A stretch of DNA of 64,000 nt from Sphingomonas arvum (GTDB lineage Bacteria; Pseudomonadota; Alphaproteobacteria; Sphingomonadales; Sphingomonadaceae), in NCBI RefSeq assembly GCF_026013565.1, contig NZ_JAPDOB010000002.1:558001-622000 (forward strand). Direction: 5' to 3'. The translations under genes were made by a program, and so were the position numbers. The notes under the pieces were generated by a model. It searched no databases, was not told where the DNA came from, and worked only from the letters and a program-made list of their open reading frames with translations. The stretch's first letter is position 1. The number at the start of each line of letters is the position of its first letter. Positions 54,535-63,070 of the stretch are shown here, piece by piece.

Positions 54535-55563
54535 CTAATCCCGCAGGGGCACCACGCTCTCGTGGCTGCCCGTGATCACCGGTCGGCCGACGTCGCCTTG
54601 GCCTACCGTCCGCCCGGCCATCTCCAGCATCCGTTCCAGCGGCACCCCTGCCTGGTCCATCAACTCGGGGCTGAGATCGACCCGCGGGGAGAGATCGCGC
54701 AGCGCTACGTACAGCTTCTCCAGCGTGTTCAGCGCCATGTACGGGCACATGTTGCAATTGCAGTTGCCGTCGCCGCCTGGCACCCCGATGAAGGTCTTGC
54801 CCGGCGCCGCTTTCTCCATCTGGTGGATGATGTGCGGCTCGGTCGCGACCAGGATCACGTCGCTGGGCGAGTTCACAGCAAAGTCCAGGATCGCGCGCGT
54901 CGACCCGACATGGTCGGCATGATCGACGATGTGCGGCGGACATTCGGGATGGGCCGCGACCGGAGCGCCCGGATACTCGGCCTTCAGCTTCAGCAGTTCG
55001 GTCTCGCTGAACGCCTGGTGGACGATACAGATGCCCGGCCACAGCAGCATCTCGCGCCCGGTCTTGCGCGCCAGATAGCCACCCAGGTGCCGGTCGGGCC
55101 CGAAGATGATCTTCTGCTCCTTCGGGATCTGCGACAGGATCACGTCCGCGCTCGACGAGGTGACGATGATGTCCGACAGGGCTTTCACCGCCGCCGAGCA
55201 GTTGATGTAGGTGAGCGCGATATGATCCGGATGGGCCGCCCGGAACGCCGCGAACTGATCGGGCGGGCAGCTGTCCTCGAGTGAGCAGCCCGCGTCCATG
55301 TCGGGCAGGATCACCGTCTTTTCCGGGCTCAGTATCTTGGCCGTCTCGGCCATGAACCGCACGCCGCAAAAGGCGATCACGTCCGCGTCCGTCGCCGCTG
55401 CCTTGCGGCTGAGGTCCAGGCTGTCGCCGACGAAATCGGCCAGGTCCTGGATCTCCGGCTTCTGATAATAATGCGCCAGGATGACCGCATTGCGCTCTTC
55501 CTTCAGGCGCTTGATCTCGGCCAGCAGGTCGACGCCCTTCAGGCTGTTGGTTTGGGCGGTCAC
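54535..55563 (-). CDS. nadA: Quinolinate synthase
   Basis: A 342-residue [4Fe-4S] enzyme that condenses iminoaspartate with dihydroxyacetone phosphate in NAD synthesis. The iron-sulfur cysteines are in IAFCGVRFMAETAK, in the YINCSA segment and in NCNCNMCPYMALN. Other motifs: ILAHYYQKPEIQD and HPECPPHIVDHADHVGST. GTG 55563 with GGAGA is chosen. nadB and nadC are not in the window. Confidence 0.96.
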   Translation of the reverse strand: MTAQTNSLKGVDLLAEIKRLKEERNAVILAHYYQKPEIQDLADFVGDSLDLSRKAAATDADVIAFCGVRFMAETAKILSPEKTVILPDMDAGCSLEDSCPPDQFAAFRAAHPDHIALTYINCSAAVKALSDIIVTSSSADVILSQIPKEQKIIFGPDRHLGGYLARKTGREMLLWPGICIVHQAFSETELLKLKAEYPGAPVAAHPECPPHIVDHADHVGSTRAILDFAVNSPSDVILVATEPHIIHQMEKAAPGKTFIGVPGGDGNCNCNMCPYMALNTLEKLYVALRDLSPRVDLSPELMDQAGVPLERMLEMAGRTVGQGDVGRPVITGSHESVVPLRD

Positions 55564-55621
55564 TCGATTTCTCCAGGCGCGGGGCAGGGGAGCCCGCTTC
55601 GCACCCGAGATATGCGCGGCG

Positions 55622-56377
55622 TCAGCCGGCCGCAATGCTCGCGGCGAGCGTCGCGGTCAGCGGCAGCCGCGACGCCAGCTCAACGGCCAGGTGGGTGCCG
55701 ACCAGCACCGCCGCTACCGTCAGCGTCGCCGGGTGCACCTGGCCGAGCACCTTGCGGTCGTGCCTGGCAATCACCGCCACCATGCCCAGCTGGACCGCCA
55801 TGGCGAGCAGTTCGCCCCAGGTTTGCCCGAGGATCGGCATCGGCAGCAGCCGGCCCAGCGCCGGCTCGGTGATCAGGATGCCCGAACCGACCATCAGCCG
55901 CCGGTGCCATTGCACCTGCCGGCGGAACACGACTGCCATGATCACCACCAGCGCGAAGGCGGCGAGGCCGAGCTGATTCAGCGCCAGGAAGAAGGCGGGC
56001 GTGAAGAAGGGCGGGACCCGCCCAATGGCGATGGCGTGCAGCCCGGTGTAGCTGCCCACCACAACTACGGCGACCGCCACCCCGAGGGACAGCCAGCCGG
56101 TCTTGCGATGGTCCACCACCTGCCCGCGACTGATCAGCACCCCCTGCAGCACGAACAGGCTCAGCCAACTTAGCATCAGTGCGCCGTGCAGGTGGAGGAA
56201 CGCCGGTGCCGTGCGGAAGTTGGCATAACCGCGCAGCTGGAACTGCGCGAAGCCGAGGACGATGAACATCGCCAGTCCGGCCGCGAACAAGGTGAAGAAC
56301 CGCTGGTCGGCCATGAAGCCGCGCGCCGGTGCCCGACCTTCTGCCCTCCTCGCCGCCACCCGAGTCGCCATGACCAT
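55622..56377 (-). CDS. Seven-helix integral membrane protein, unknown function
   Basis: A 251-residue protein with about seven membrane helices. Notable polar residues inside helices are HLHGALMLSW, GSYTGLHAIAIG and WHRRLMVGSG, with repeated histidines that could bind heme or metal. I do not know a characterised relative. ATG 56371 (two codons in) is an equal start. It lies upstream of nadA on the same strand. Confidence 0.75.
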   Translation of the reverse strand: MVMATRVAARRAEGRAPARGFMADQRFFTLFAAGLAMFIVLGFAQFQLRGYANFRTAPAFLHLHGALMLSWLSLFVLQGVLISRGQVVDHRKTGWLSLGVAVAVVVVGSYTGLHAIAIGRVPPFFTPAFFLALNQLGLAAFALVVIMAVVFRRQVQWHRRLMVGSGILITEPALGRLLPMPILGQTWGELLAMAVQLGMVAVIARHDRKVLGQVHPATLTVAAVLVGTHLAVELASRLPLTATLAASIAAG

Positions 56378-56439
56378 ACCCCCTGTTAACCCGGCGCGAT
56401 CATAGCGTTAACGGCGACTAATGGCAAAGTTCCGCCGTT

Positions 56440-57168
56440 TCAGCGGCCCGCCCGCTCCGCAAGAACGTCCGCGATCGAGCGGCTGACATCCCATCGTTCG
56501 GAGTCCTGCCGGCCGCGATCCGGCCCGCGCACCTCCACGTGCACTTTGCCCAGCCCGGCCGCCGCCAGCGGCGCCTGCAGGTTGCGGGCGATCGCCGCCC
56601 GCGCAGCCTCCGTCGCTGCCGCCACATTCTCCGGCTTGGCCGCTTCCGCCGCCGCCTGCTGCCGCGCGCCGACCGCCACTCCGCCGCGCAGCCGCGTCTG
56701 CATGTCGCGGGTGATCAGCGGACCGTTGTAGGCGACCACCTGCCGGCTTTCGTCGATGTTGGGGGCTTCCGGCCGCACGGTCGGCGCCCGAACCAGCAAG
56801 GTCCGCGTCCGCTCGTCCCACACATAATCGTCTAGCCCGATCGCGCCCATGTCCACGAAATAAGCCACCGACCAGGGCTGCTTGACGGTCATGGTCCCCT
56901 GGAGAATGCCGCCCGGACCGCCCGTCGTCTCCCGCTTGGTCGTGACGCTCCCCGACAGCCGATAAACCTGCAGCCGGTTGCGGTTCTCGCGCAGGGCGAC
57001 GACCAGCTGGTCGATGCTGCTATGCTCGACCTTCACCTGCTCCTGTCGGTCGAAGTAGCGGGCCAGCAGGTAGCCGGCGCTCACCAGTAGCGCCGCGACC
57101 AGCAGCGTCTTGACCATGCCGGTTAGCGGCAGTCGGTTCGGGGCGGTGCTCACGCTGTCGCGCTCCAT
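56440..57168 (-). CDS. DUF4230 membrane-anchored protein
   Basis: A 242-residue protein with one N-terminal helix (about 18-38) and an extracytoplasmic DUF4230 domain: RLSGSVTTKRET, MTVKQPWSVAYFVDMG, LDDYVWDERTRTLLVRAPT. The later part (AAATEAARAAIARNLQAPLAAAGL) is helical. Its role is unknown. It overlaps the MBL hydrolase gene upstream by 19 bases. Confidence 0.83.
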   Translation of the reverse strand: MERDSVSTAPNRLPLTGMVKTLLVAALLVSAGYLLARYFDRQEQVKVEHSSIDQLVVALRENRNRLQVYRLSGSVTTKRETTGGPGGILQGTMTVKQPWSVAYFVDMGAIGLDDYVWDERTRTLLVRAPTVRPEAPNIDESRQVVAYNGPLITRDMQTRLRGGVAVGARQQAAAEAAKPENVAAATEAARAAIARNLQAPLAAAGLGKVHVEVRGPDRGRQDSERWDVSRSIADVLAERAGR

Positions 57169-57998
57169 TGCTCGTCCGCATGGCTGACCAGCCCGCGTTT
57201 CGCCAGCTCCAGCAGGTGCGCCAGCACCGACGCGCCCGCCGCCGGCACCAGCCGCGGGTCGAGCCCTGGGTAGGCGGCAGCGACGATGCGCTCCACTGTC
57301 CGATCCCCAGCCTCGACCCGCCGCAGGATCTGCCGCTCACGCTGCAACCGGTGGCCGATCATCCCCCGCACCAGTCGCTGCGGCTCCGCCACCGGCTCGC
57401 CATGCGCTGGGTAATAGATGCGGTCCTGCGTCCGCCCGCGCAGCTTTTCCAGGCTGCGGACATAATCGCCCATGTCGCCGTCCGGCGGAATAACCACGCT
57501 GGTCGACCAGCCCATCACATGGTCGCCGCTGAACAGGATGCCCGCGGCCTCGTCGGCGAAGCACAGGTGGTTGGACGTGTGCCCCGGCGTGTGCACGGCG
57601 GTCAGCGTCCGCGAGTCCACGACCACGCTCTCGCCGTCGGCCAGCACCCGGTCGGGTGCATATAGGTGGTCGAAGCCGGCCTCCGTCCCACCCTCAATCA
57701 CCAGCGGCGCGCACCCGACTACCGGCGCGCCGGTGGTCGCGCTGAGCGGCCGTGCGCCCGGCGAATGGTCCTTGTGTGTGTGCGTCACCAGAATCGCGGC
57801 GACCGGCCGCCCGCCGATCGCCCGGACCAGCGCGTCGATGTGCGCCGCGTCGGCCGGCCCCGGATCGATCACCGCCAGCTCGTCGCGGCCGACCAGGTGC
57901 ACCTGCGTACCGGTGAACGTATAGGGCGTCGGATTGGGCGCCAGCAGCCGCGCCACGCCCGGCTCCGCCTCGATCAGCTGTCCGTAGGGTGCGTCCAC
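57150..57998 (-). CDS. MBL-fold hydrolase, LACTB2-like
   Basis: A 282-residue metallo-beta-lactamase-fold enzyme. The metal motif is THTHKDHSPG (about 72-81), with later HTPGHTSNHLCF and SGDHVMGW. The C-terminal HLLELAKRGLVSH is the small winged helix seen in LACTB2-type endoribonucleases. RNA or a small ester could be the substrate. Confidence 0.85.
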   Translation of the reverse strand: MDAPYGQLIEAEPGVARLLAPNPTPYTFTGTQVHLVGRDELAVIDPGPADAAHIDALVRAIGGRPVAAILVTHTHKDHSPGARPLSATTGAPVVGCAPLVIEGGTEAGFDHLYAPDRVLADGESVVVDSRTLTAVHTPGHTSNHLCFADEAAGILFSGDHVMGWSTSVVIPPDGDMGDYVRSLEKLRGRTQDRIYYPAHGEPVAEPQRLVRGMIGHRLQRERQILRRVEAGDRTVERIVAAAYPGLDPRLVPAAGASVLAHLLELAKRGLVSHADEQWSATA

Positions 57999-58004
57999 GT
58001 CGGG

Positions 58005-59249
58005 TCAGGCGGGCAGGGCGGCAAGCCCGGCCTGCGCACCTGTCAGCGCCGCGCCGCGCCGCGCCAGCGCCGCCGGTACGATCTGGTTCAGCAACACGTC
58101 CATGCTGTGGGTCCAGGTGAACTCGCCCGCCACATAGTCGCGTGCCAGCCGGGCCATTGCCGCCCGGTCGCCGCGCCACACCTCCAGGATGTTGGCCGCC
58201 ATGGCCGCGCTGTCGCCGGCCGGTCCCAGCAGGCCCATGCCCGGCCGCACCCGCTCCGGCATCGCGCCGCCCGCGACGCCGACCACGGGCAGCCCGGACG
58301 CCTGCGCCTCGATGACCGACACGCCGAACGTCTCGTTGGGCATGGCCGACACGTACAGGTCGCTCGACGCCAGCCAGCGCGCCAGCTCCGCCCGGTCCGT
58401 GACAAACCCGGGGGTGACGATCCGCGGATCGCCCAGCTTCGCGACCTGCTCGCGGATCGGTCCCTGGCCCAGCAGCACCAGCTTCGCGCCCAGCTCGGCC
58501 GGCAGCCGGCGGAACGCCTCCACCACGATGTCCGGCCGTTTCTCGATGTCCATCCGCCCGACGTAGATCAGGAGCGGCTGGTCCTCGCCCATGTCCAGTT
58601 CACGCCGCAGCGCCGGATCCCGCCGGTCCGGCCCGAACGCGTCCAGCTCCACGCCCAACGGCAGGATGTGCACCGGGTCGACGCCCAGCTCGTTCAGTTT
58701 GGTGCCCCCGCCGGCATGCGACAGCGCGTAGACCGCGTCGAACTGGCGATAGAGCCGGCGGCAATAACGGTAGCATAGGCGCGCCGCGGCCTCGCCGGCC
58801 GCGCGCCCGAATGCCTTGGAGAATGGCCGCCCAGCATAGACTTCCGGAAAGTCGGTCATGTAGCCGGCCACCAGCGCCGTTTCGGGGTGCCGCTCGCGAT
58901 GGCGCAGCGCCGCCCACGGTAGGTTGTAGGCGTCCTGGCACTCGATCACGTCGGGCGCGAACCGCTCCAGCACGCTCCGCACCGCGCCATTCCTCAGCAG
59001 CAGCCGGTAGTGCGGGCTGAACGGCACGTGCGGGCTCTTCACCCAGGCCGTGATCGCCCGCCCGCCGTCACTCTCCTCCACCGCGTCCTCGGCACCCGGC
59101 AAGATCATCAGGTGGCGGTGCGGGGTATTGGCGATCAGGTGCGCGCGCTTGGCCCGCAGGTAGGTGCCGACGCCGCCGCCGACTGACGACCAGCTCTGGG
59201 TCAGGTCGCACAACAGACGCGGTCGAGAGGCGAGCGGCGCGTGCATCAT
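58005..59249 (-). CDS. Glycosyltransferase family 4 protein
   Basis: A 414-residue GT-B retaining glycosyltransferase. The acceptor domain contains LSHAGGGTKLNELGVDP. The donor domain has IYVGRMDIEKRPDIVVEAF, the Glu-rich ETFGVSVIEAQASGLPVVG (EX7E motif) and GLLGPAGDSAAMA. Sugar and acceptor are unknown. ATG 59249 is preferred. Upstream lies the sigma-54-type region. Confidence 0.9.
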   Translation of the reverse strand: MMHAPLASRPRLLCDLTQSWSSVGGGVGTYLRAKRAHLIANTPHRHLMILPGAEDAVEESDGGRAITAWVKSPHVPFSPHYRLLLRNGAVRSVLERFAPDVIECQDAYNLPWAALRHRERHPETALVAGYMTDFPEVYAGRPFSKAFGRAAGEAAARLCYRYCRRLYRQFDAVYALSHAGGGTKLNELGVDPVHILPLGVELDAFGPDRRDPALRRELDMGEDQPLLIYVGRMDIEKRPDIVVEAFRRLPAELGAKLVLLGQGPIREQVAKLGDPRIVTPGFVTDRAELARWLASSDLYVSAMPNETFGVSVIEAQASGLPVVGVAGGAMPERVRPGMGLLGPAGDSAAMAANILEVWRGDRAAMARLARDYVAGEFTWTHSMDVLLNQIVPAALARRGAALTGAQAGLAALPA

Positions 59250-59291
59250 CGGCAGCAACAACTCACCTGCGCGTTAGTGCCCCGCGCAACC

Positions 59292-59308
59292 TGTCGGAAA
59301 AGCTGACA
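59292..59308. promoter_or_regulatory. Possible activator-binding palindrome upstream of the sigma-54 promoter
   Basis: TGTCGG-N5-CTGACA forms an imperfect inverted repeat with one mismatch, 65-80 bases upstream of the -24 element. The spacing suits an enhancer-binding protein. The activator is unknown. Confidence 0.4.
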
Positions 59309-59372
59309 CTCGGCCATCGGCTGCTGCGGGCTGAAAAGATCAAAAGCCCGGAAAACAGACACTCTCCCAGAA

Positions 59373-59389
59373 TTGGCACGGCCGTTGCA
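59373..59389 (+). promoter_or_regulatory. Sigma-54 (RpoN) promoter, full consensus
   Basis: TTGGCACGGCCGTTGCA matches the -24/-12 consensus YTGGCACGrNNNTTGCW at every position. GG of the -24 is at 59375-59376 and GC of the -12 at 59387-59388, so transcription should begin near 59400 and run rightwards. No plus-strand gene follows. Confidence 0.75.
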
Positions 59390-59399
59390 CCATCATTGC

Positions 59400-59475
59400 C
59401 GTCCACATTGGTTCCACGCCAATCGGAAGGGACGGCGCCGCGGTTCTCTGGTCCCGCGACTGCCGTCCCTTCTTC
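59400..59475 (+). ncRNA. Candidate sigma-54-dependent small RNA
   Basis: The DNA just after the sigma-54 promoter folds into two hairpins. ATTGG/CCAAT spans about 59407-59423. GAAGGGACGGC (59426-59436) pairs perfectly with 59462-59472 and encloses an inner CGCGG/CCGCG stem. No plausible protein is encoded. The weak TTCTTCG run after the long stem is a poor terminator, and the same stem could serve as the terminator of grxD on the other strand, so existence of the RNA is inferred. Confidence 0.45.
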
Positions 59476-59485
59476 GTTGGGGCTA

Positions 59486-59809
59486 TCAGGCCTGCGCTTC
59501 GCCGCTCACCAGCTGCTGCAGCTCGCCGCTCTCGTACATCTCCATCATGATGTCCGACCCGCCGACGAACTCGCCGTTGACGTACAGCTGCGGAATGGTC
59601 GGCCAGTCCGAATATTCCTTGATGCCCTGCCGGATCTCCTGGTCCTGCAGCACGTCGACAGTGTCATAGTCAGCGCCGACCCGGTCCAAGATGGCGATCG
59701 CCCGGCTGGAAAAGCCGCACTGCGGGAACAGCTGCGTGCCCTTCATGAACAGCACCACCGGCTTGGCCTTGACCAGTTGTTCGATCCGGCTCGTTGCGTC
59801 ACTCATCAC
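59486..59809 (-). CDS. grxD: Monothiol glutaredoxin Grx4 type
   Basis: A 107-residue CGFS glutaredoxin. The active site QCGFSSRA (Cys about 32), [32 protein letters not shown] and the GGSDI element bind glutathione and a shared [2Fe-2S] cluster. It works with BolA in Fe-S delivery. It overlaps bolA by 4 bases. Confidence 0.96.
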   Translation of the reverse strand: MMSDATSRIEQLVKAKPVVLFMKGTQLFPQCGFSSRAIAILDRVGADYDTVDVLQDQEIRQGIKEYSDWPTIPQLYVNGEFVGGSDIMMEMYESGELQQLVSGEAQA

Positions 59810-60051
59810 TCATTCTCCGTCTGGGGCGCGGCAGTCTCAAGCTGCAGCGCGTGAAGCTCGCCCCCCATGCGCCCCCCGAGCGCGCGATAGACCAGTTGGT
59901 GCTGGCGGACCCGCGGCATTCCCGCGAACGCCCCGCTCACCACCCGTGCGGCATAATGGTCGCCGTCGCCGGCCAGGTCGCGGATGGTCACCTCCGCGTC
60001 TGGCAGCGCCGCCTTGATCAGGCCCGCGATCTCGTCCGCCGCCATCGGCAT
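59806..60051 (-). CDS. BolA family protein
   Basis: An 81-residue BolA-like protein with [21 protein letters not shown] and the conserved [16 protein letters not shown] segment. BolA proteins bind monothiol glutaredoxins through a shared cluster, and the gene lies directly upstream of grxD, with overlap. The start may be M1 or M3. Confidence 0.93.
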   Translation of the reverse strand: MPMAADEIAGLIKAALPDAEVTIRDLAGDGDHYAARVVSGAFAGMPRVRQHQLVYRALGGRMGGELHALQLETAAPQTENE

Positions 60052-60053
60052 CG

Positions 60054-60377
60054 TTACTGCCCGTCCACTAATTGGCGCTTGGCCTCGAGCGTCTGCCCGG
60101 CCAGCGCTTCACGGATCTGCGCCTCGTCCGTGTCGACGCCCGCGCTCGTCAGGTCGCCCAGCAGCTTGCGGATCACGTCCTCGTCACCGGCTTCCTCGAA
60201 ATCGGCCCGGACCACGTCCTTGGCATAGGCCTCGGCCTCGACGTCCGACAGCCCCATCAGCCGCGCCGCCCACAGGCCCAGCAGCTTGTTGCGCCGTGCC
60301 GCCAGCCGGAACTTCATTTCCTCGTCATGCGCGAACTTGGTTTCGAAGGCGCGCTCGCGGTCGTCGAAGGTGGTCAT
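60054..60377 (-). CDS. DUF1476 / ATP synthase zeta-subunit-like protein
   Basis: A 107-residue helical protein beginning MTTFDDRERAFETKFAHDEE, the diagnostic start of DUF1476. In Paracoccus the family member (zeta) inhibits F1-ATPase by its N-terminal helix. It stands first in the DUF1476-bolA-grxD group. Confidence 0.93.
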   Translation of the reverse strand: MTTFDDRERAFETKFAHDEEMKFRLAARRNKLLGLWAARLMGLSDVEAEAYAKDVVRADFEEAGDEDVIRKLLGDLTSAGVDTDEAQIREALAGQTLEAKRQLVDGQ

Positions 60378-60445
60378 TGGCTCCCCTTGGGTTCTGCGTT
60401 GCCTCGCAGATAGGCGGGGAGCGCCCGCGACTCAACCGAAGCCGG

Positions 60446-60934
60446 TCAGGCCGGCGCGAAGCTCAGCGCCAGTCCGTTCATGCAGTAACGCTTGCCGGTC
60501 GGCCGCGGTCCGTCGTCGAACACATGGCCCAGATGCCCGCCGCAGCGCGCGCACAGCACTTCGGTGCGCGCCATCAGCAGGCTGCGATCACTGCGCGTCG
60601 TGACCGCGCCCGGCAGCGGCCGGAAGAAGCTTGGCCAGCCCGTGCCGCTGTCGAACTTGGTCGTCGACGCGAACAGCGGCAGCCCGCAGCCCGCGCAATG
60701 GAAGGTGCCGCGGCGATGCTCCGCATTGAGCGGGCTGGAGAACGGCCGCTCCGTGCTCGCCTCGCGCAGCACGGCGTAGCGCTTCGGACCCAGCTTGCGC
60801 TTCCAATCCGGCTCGGACAGCCGCAGCGGATTGGGCAATTGCGCCGCATCGACCCGCGGCGGCCATGCGACCAGCGCTGCGCCGGATGGGCCGAGCAGGC
60901 CAAGCATGGTGCGGCGATCCAGGGTTGCGCTCAT
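60446..60934 (-). CDS. msrB: Peptide-methionine (R)-S-oxide reductase, Tat-exported
   Basis: A 162-residue MsrB. The N-terminus LDRRTMLGLLG followed by a hydrophobic stretch is a twin-arginine signal. The domain has the two zinc CxxC pairs (CAGCG and CARCG), GTGWPSF, GGHLGHVFDDGP and the catalytic RYCMNG (Cys about 153). It should repair oxidised methionine in the periplasm. Confidence 0.92.
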   Translation of the reverse strand: MSATLDRRTMLGLLGPSGAALVAWPPRVDAAQLPNPLRLSEPDWKRKLGPKRYAVLREASTERPFSSPLNAEHRRGTFHCAGCGLPLFASTTKFDSGTGWPSFFRPLPGAVTTRSDRSLLMARTEVLCARCGGHLGHVFDDGPRPTGKRYCMNGLALSFAPA

Positions 60935-60975
60935 GGCGGTGTAACTCTGCCTAGCGCATTGAACCCGCCGTGAAT

Positions 60976-61003
60976 GGGGGAGCGATGCACCGCTCGCTCC
61001 CCC
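60976..61003 (-). terminator. Hairpin after the fasciclin gene
   Basis: GGGGGAGCGA (60976-60985) pairs with TCGCTCCCCC (60994-61003), a 10-bp stem. There is no T-run, so it is a likely but weak terminator or mRNA stabiliser. Confidence 0.5.
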
Positions 61004-61013
61004 GCCACACGGG

Positions 61014-61547
61014 TCAGGGCATGACCACCGTGTCAATCACGTGGATGACGCCGTTCGACGCCTTGACGTCAGTCGCCGTGACGCGCGACGTGCCGCCCTT
61101 GGCATCGGTCAGCACCACGTCGCTGCCGTCCAGCTTGGCGGTCAGGGTCCCGCCCTGCACGGTGGTCAGCGTCGTGCTCCCGCCGCCCTGGCGGATGGCC
61201 GCCAGGATCCGGCTCGCCGGATAGCGACCGGACACCACGTGGTAGGTCAGGATGCCGGCAAGCGTCGCCTTGTTGGCGGGCTGCAGCAGCGTGTCCACCG
61301 TCCCCGCGGGCAGCTTGCCAAACGCGGCGTTGGTCGGCGCGAACACCGTATAGGGCCCCGGCTTGCTCAGGGTGGTGGCGAGGTCGGCGGCCTGCACCGC
61401 GCTGACCAGGGTCGAGAAGTCGGGATTAGCAGACGCCACGGAAACGATGTTGTTCGCCGGCGATGCCTGCACGACGGCCGTGGCCGGAACGGCGGCGGCC
61501 ATGCCGGCAAGACCTGCGGCAGCGGTCAGAAGTCGAATGACGTTCAT
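61014..61547 (-). CDS. Secreted fasciclin-domain protein
   Basis: A 177-residue protein with a signal peptide (MNVIRLLTAAAGLAGMAAAVPATA) and one FAS1 domain: FSTLVSAVQAADLATTLSKPGPYTVFAPTNAAFGKLP, LTYHVVSGRY, and NGVIHVIDTVVMP. Such proteins mediate adhesion outside the cell. ATG 61547 has an AGGGAG site. Confidence 0.92.
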   Translation of the reverse strand: MNVIRLLTAAAGLAGMAAAVPATAVVQASPANNIVSVASANPDFSTLVSAVQAADLATTLSKPGPYTVFAPTNAAFGKLPAGTVDTLLQPANKATLAGILTYHVVSGRYPASRILAAIRQGGGSTTLTTVQGGTLTAKLDGSDVVLTDAKGGTSRVTATDVKASNGVIHVIDTVVMP

Positions 61548-61790
61548 AATGCACTCCCTTGCTGTGGCACGCGGCACGCGCCCGCCACCAAGCGAGCAGC
61601 GGACCGACAGCACAGGTCGGGAGCGGCGAACCGAAAGTCAGATGGACTTTGGGCCGTGCCGAACCGCTGCTTGGAAGCCGCGGGGGTGCAATTGGCGGCA
61701 TGCGACCCCATATGTAACCAATCGCCGGCGCACGATGAGCGCCGGTGGCGGGACGGCGCATGTGCTTTCCCCGCCTGCGGGAGCTGCCAT

Positions 61791-62078
61791 TTGACCGACC
61801 CAGTAATTACCCTCGACGAACCCGCCGCCGCCACCCCGGCCAAGCCGCGGATGGCTTTTCGCCGCTCCGCGCCCAAGATCCGCATGACCCCGGACGACGC
61901 CCGCCGGCAATCCTCGATCGTTCAGGCCGCGTGGAAGTCGTTCGGCGAGCGTGAACCCGCCATGGCCTTTCTCAACACGCACCAGGACGGTCTTGAGGGC
62001 CGCCCGCTCGACATCGCCACCAGCAGCGACGAGGGCCTCGCCGCCGTGCAGCAGATGTTGGCGGAGCGCGGAGTCTAG
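61791..62078 (+). CDS. ParS/MbcA-like antitoxin-domain protein, no toxin seen
   Basis: A 95-residue protein starting at a TTG with GGGAG 7 bases before it. The C-terminal part (AAWKSFGEREPAMAFLNTHQDGLEGRPLDIATSSDEGLAAVQQML) follows the ParS/MbcA toxin-binding pattern (FLNT ... GRPLD ...). No RES-domain toxin sits beside it and the N-terminus is short and disordered. It could be a solitary regulator. Confidence 0.68.
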   Translation: MTDPVITLDEPAAATPAKPRMAFRRSAPKIRMTPDDARRQSSIVQAAWKSFGEREPAMAFLNTHQDGLEGRPLDIATSSDEGLAAVQQMLAERGV

Positions 62079-63070
62079 AGCTCCACCACCAGCTTGCCGA
62101 TCACTGCCCGCGCCGCCATCGCGGCGATCGCCTCGCCTGCGCGCTCCAGCGGGTAGGTAGCGCTGACCCGCGGGCTGATCTGCTGCGCGTCCCACAGCTC
62201 GAACAGCTCGGCGACGTGGCGCTGGTTGGCCGCCGGATCGCGCATCGCGAACGCGCCCCAGAACACCCCGCACACGTCGCAGCTCTTCAATAGCGTCAGG
62301 TTGAGCGGCAGCTTGGGGATGCCCGCCGGGAAGCCGACCACCAGGTAGCGGCCTTCCCACGCGATGCTCCGCAGCGCCGGCTCGGCATAGTCGCCGCCGA
62401 CCGGATCGTAGATCACGTCCGCGCCCGCCGGCCCGACCGCACCCTTGAATTGCTCCGCGAGCGCTTTCTGCCCGTTCCGGTCGAACGGTCCGCGCGGATA
62501 GACGATCGCCTCGTCCGCGCCGGCCTCCCGCGCCGCCTGCGCCTTGTCCTCGCTCGACACAGCCGCGATCACCCGCGCGCCGCGGGCCTTGCCCAGCTCC
62601 ACCGCTGCCAGCCCGACGCCGCCCGCCGCACCCAGCACCAGCAGCGTCTGCCCGGCCTGCAGCCGCCCTCGATCCCACAGCGCGTGGATGCTGGTCGCAT
62701 AAGTCAGCAGCAGCGCCGCTCCGTCGGTGAAGCTGCGTCCTTCCGGCAGCCGGAACGCCGAGCGCGCCGGGATCACCATCTCCTCGACCAGCCCGCCATA
62801 GCCCGGCACCGCGATCAGCCGGTCACCGGGCGACCAGCCCTCGACGCCTTCACCGACCCCGATCACCTCGCCGGCGATCTCGCCACCGGGCGCGAACGGC
62901 CGGGGCGGCTTCAGCTGATACTTGTCCTCGATGATCAGCACGTCGGGATAGTTGATCGCGCTCGCCCGCACCCGCACGTGCAGCTCGCCCTTGCCGGGGG
63001 TGGGGGAGGGGACGTCGGTGATCCGCAGCGTGTCGGGCCCGCCCGGCTCATGGCTCAGCAGCGCCCTCAT
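62075..63070 (-). CDS. NADPH:quinone oxidoreductase-like MDR protein
   Basis: A 331-residue zinc-free medium-chain reductase. N-terminal GroES-like part includes INYPDVLIIEDKYQLKPPRPFAPGGEIAG; the cofactor loop is LGAAGGVGLAAVELGKARGA. It probably reduces a quinone or enoyl compound with NADPH. It overlaps the MBL lipoprotein gene upstream by 4 bases and meets the ParS-like gene with 4 bases of overlap. Confidence 0.9.
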   Translation of the reverse strand: MRALLSHEPGGPDTLRITDVPSPTPGKGELHVRVRASAINYPDVLIIEDKYQLKPPRPFAPGGEIAGEVIGVGEGVEGWSPGDRLIAVPGYGGLVEEMVIPARSAFRLPEGRSFTDGAALLLTYATSIHALWDRGRLQAGQTLLVLGAAGGVGLAAVELGKARGARVIAAVSSEDKAQAAREAGADEAIVYPRGPFDRNGQKALAEQFKGAVGPAGADVIYDPVGGDYAEPALRSIAWEGRYLVVGFPAGIPKLPLNLTLLKSCDVCGVFWGAFAMRDPAANQRHVAELFELWDAQQISPRVSATYPLERAGEAIAAMAARAVIGKLVVEL

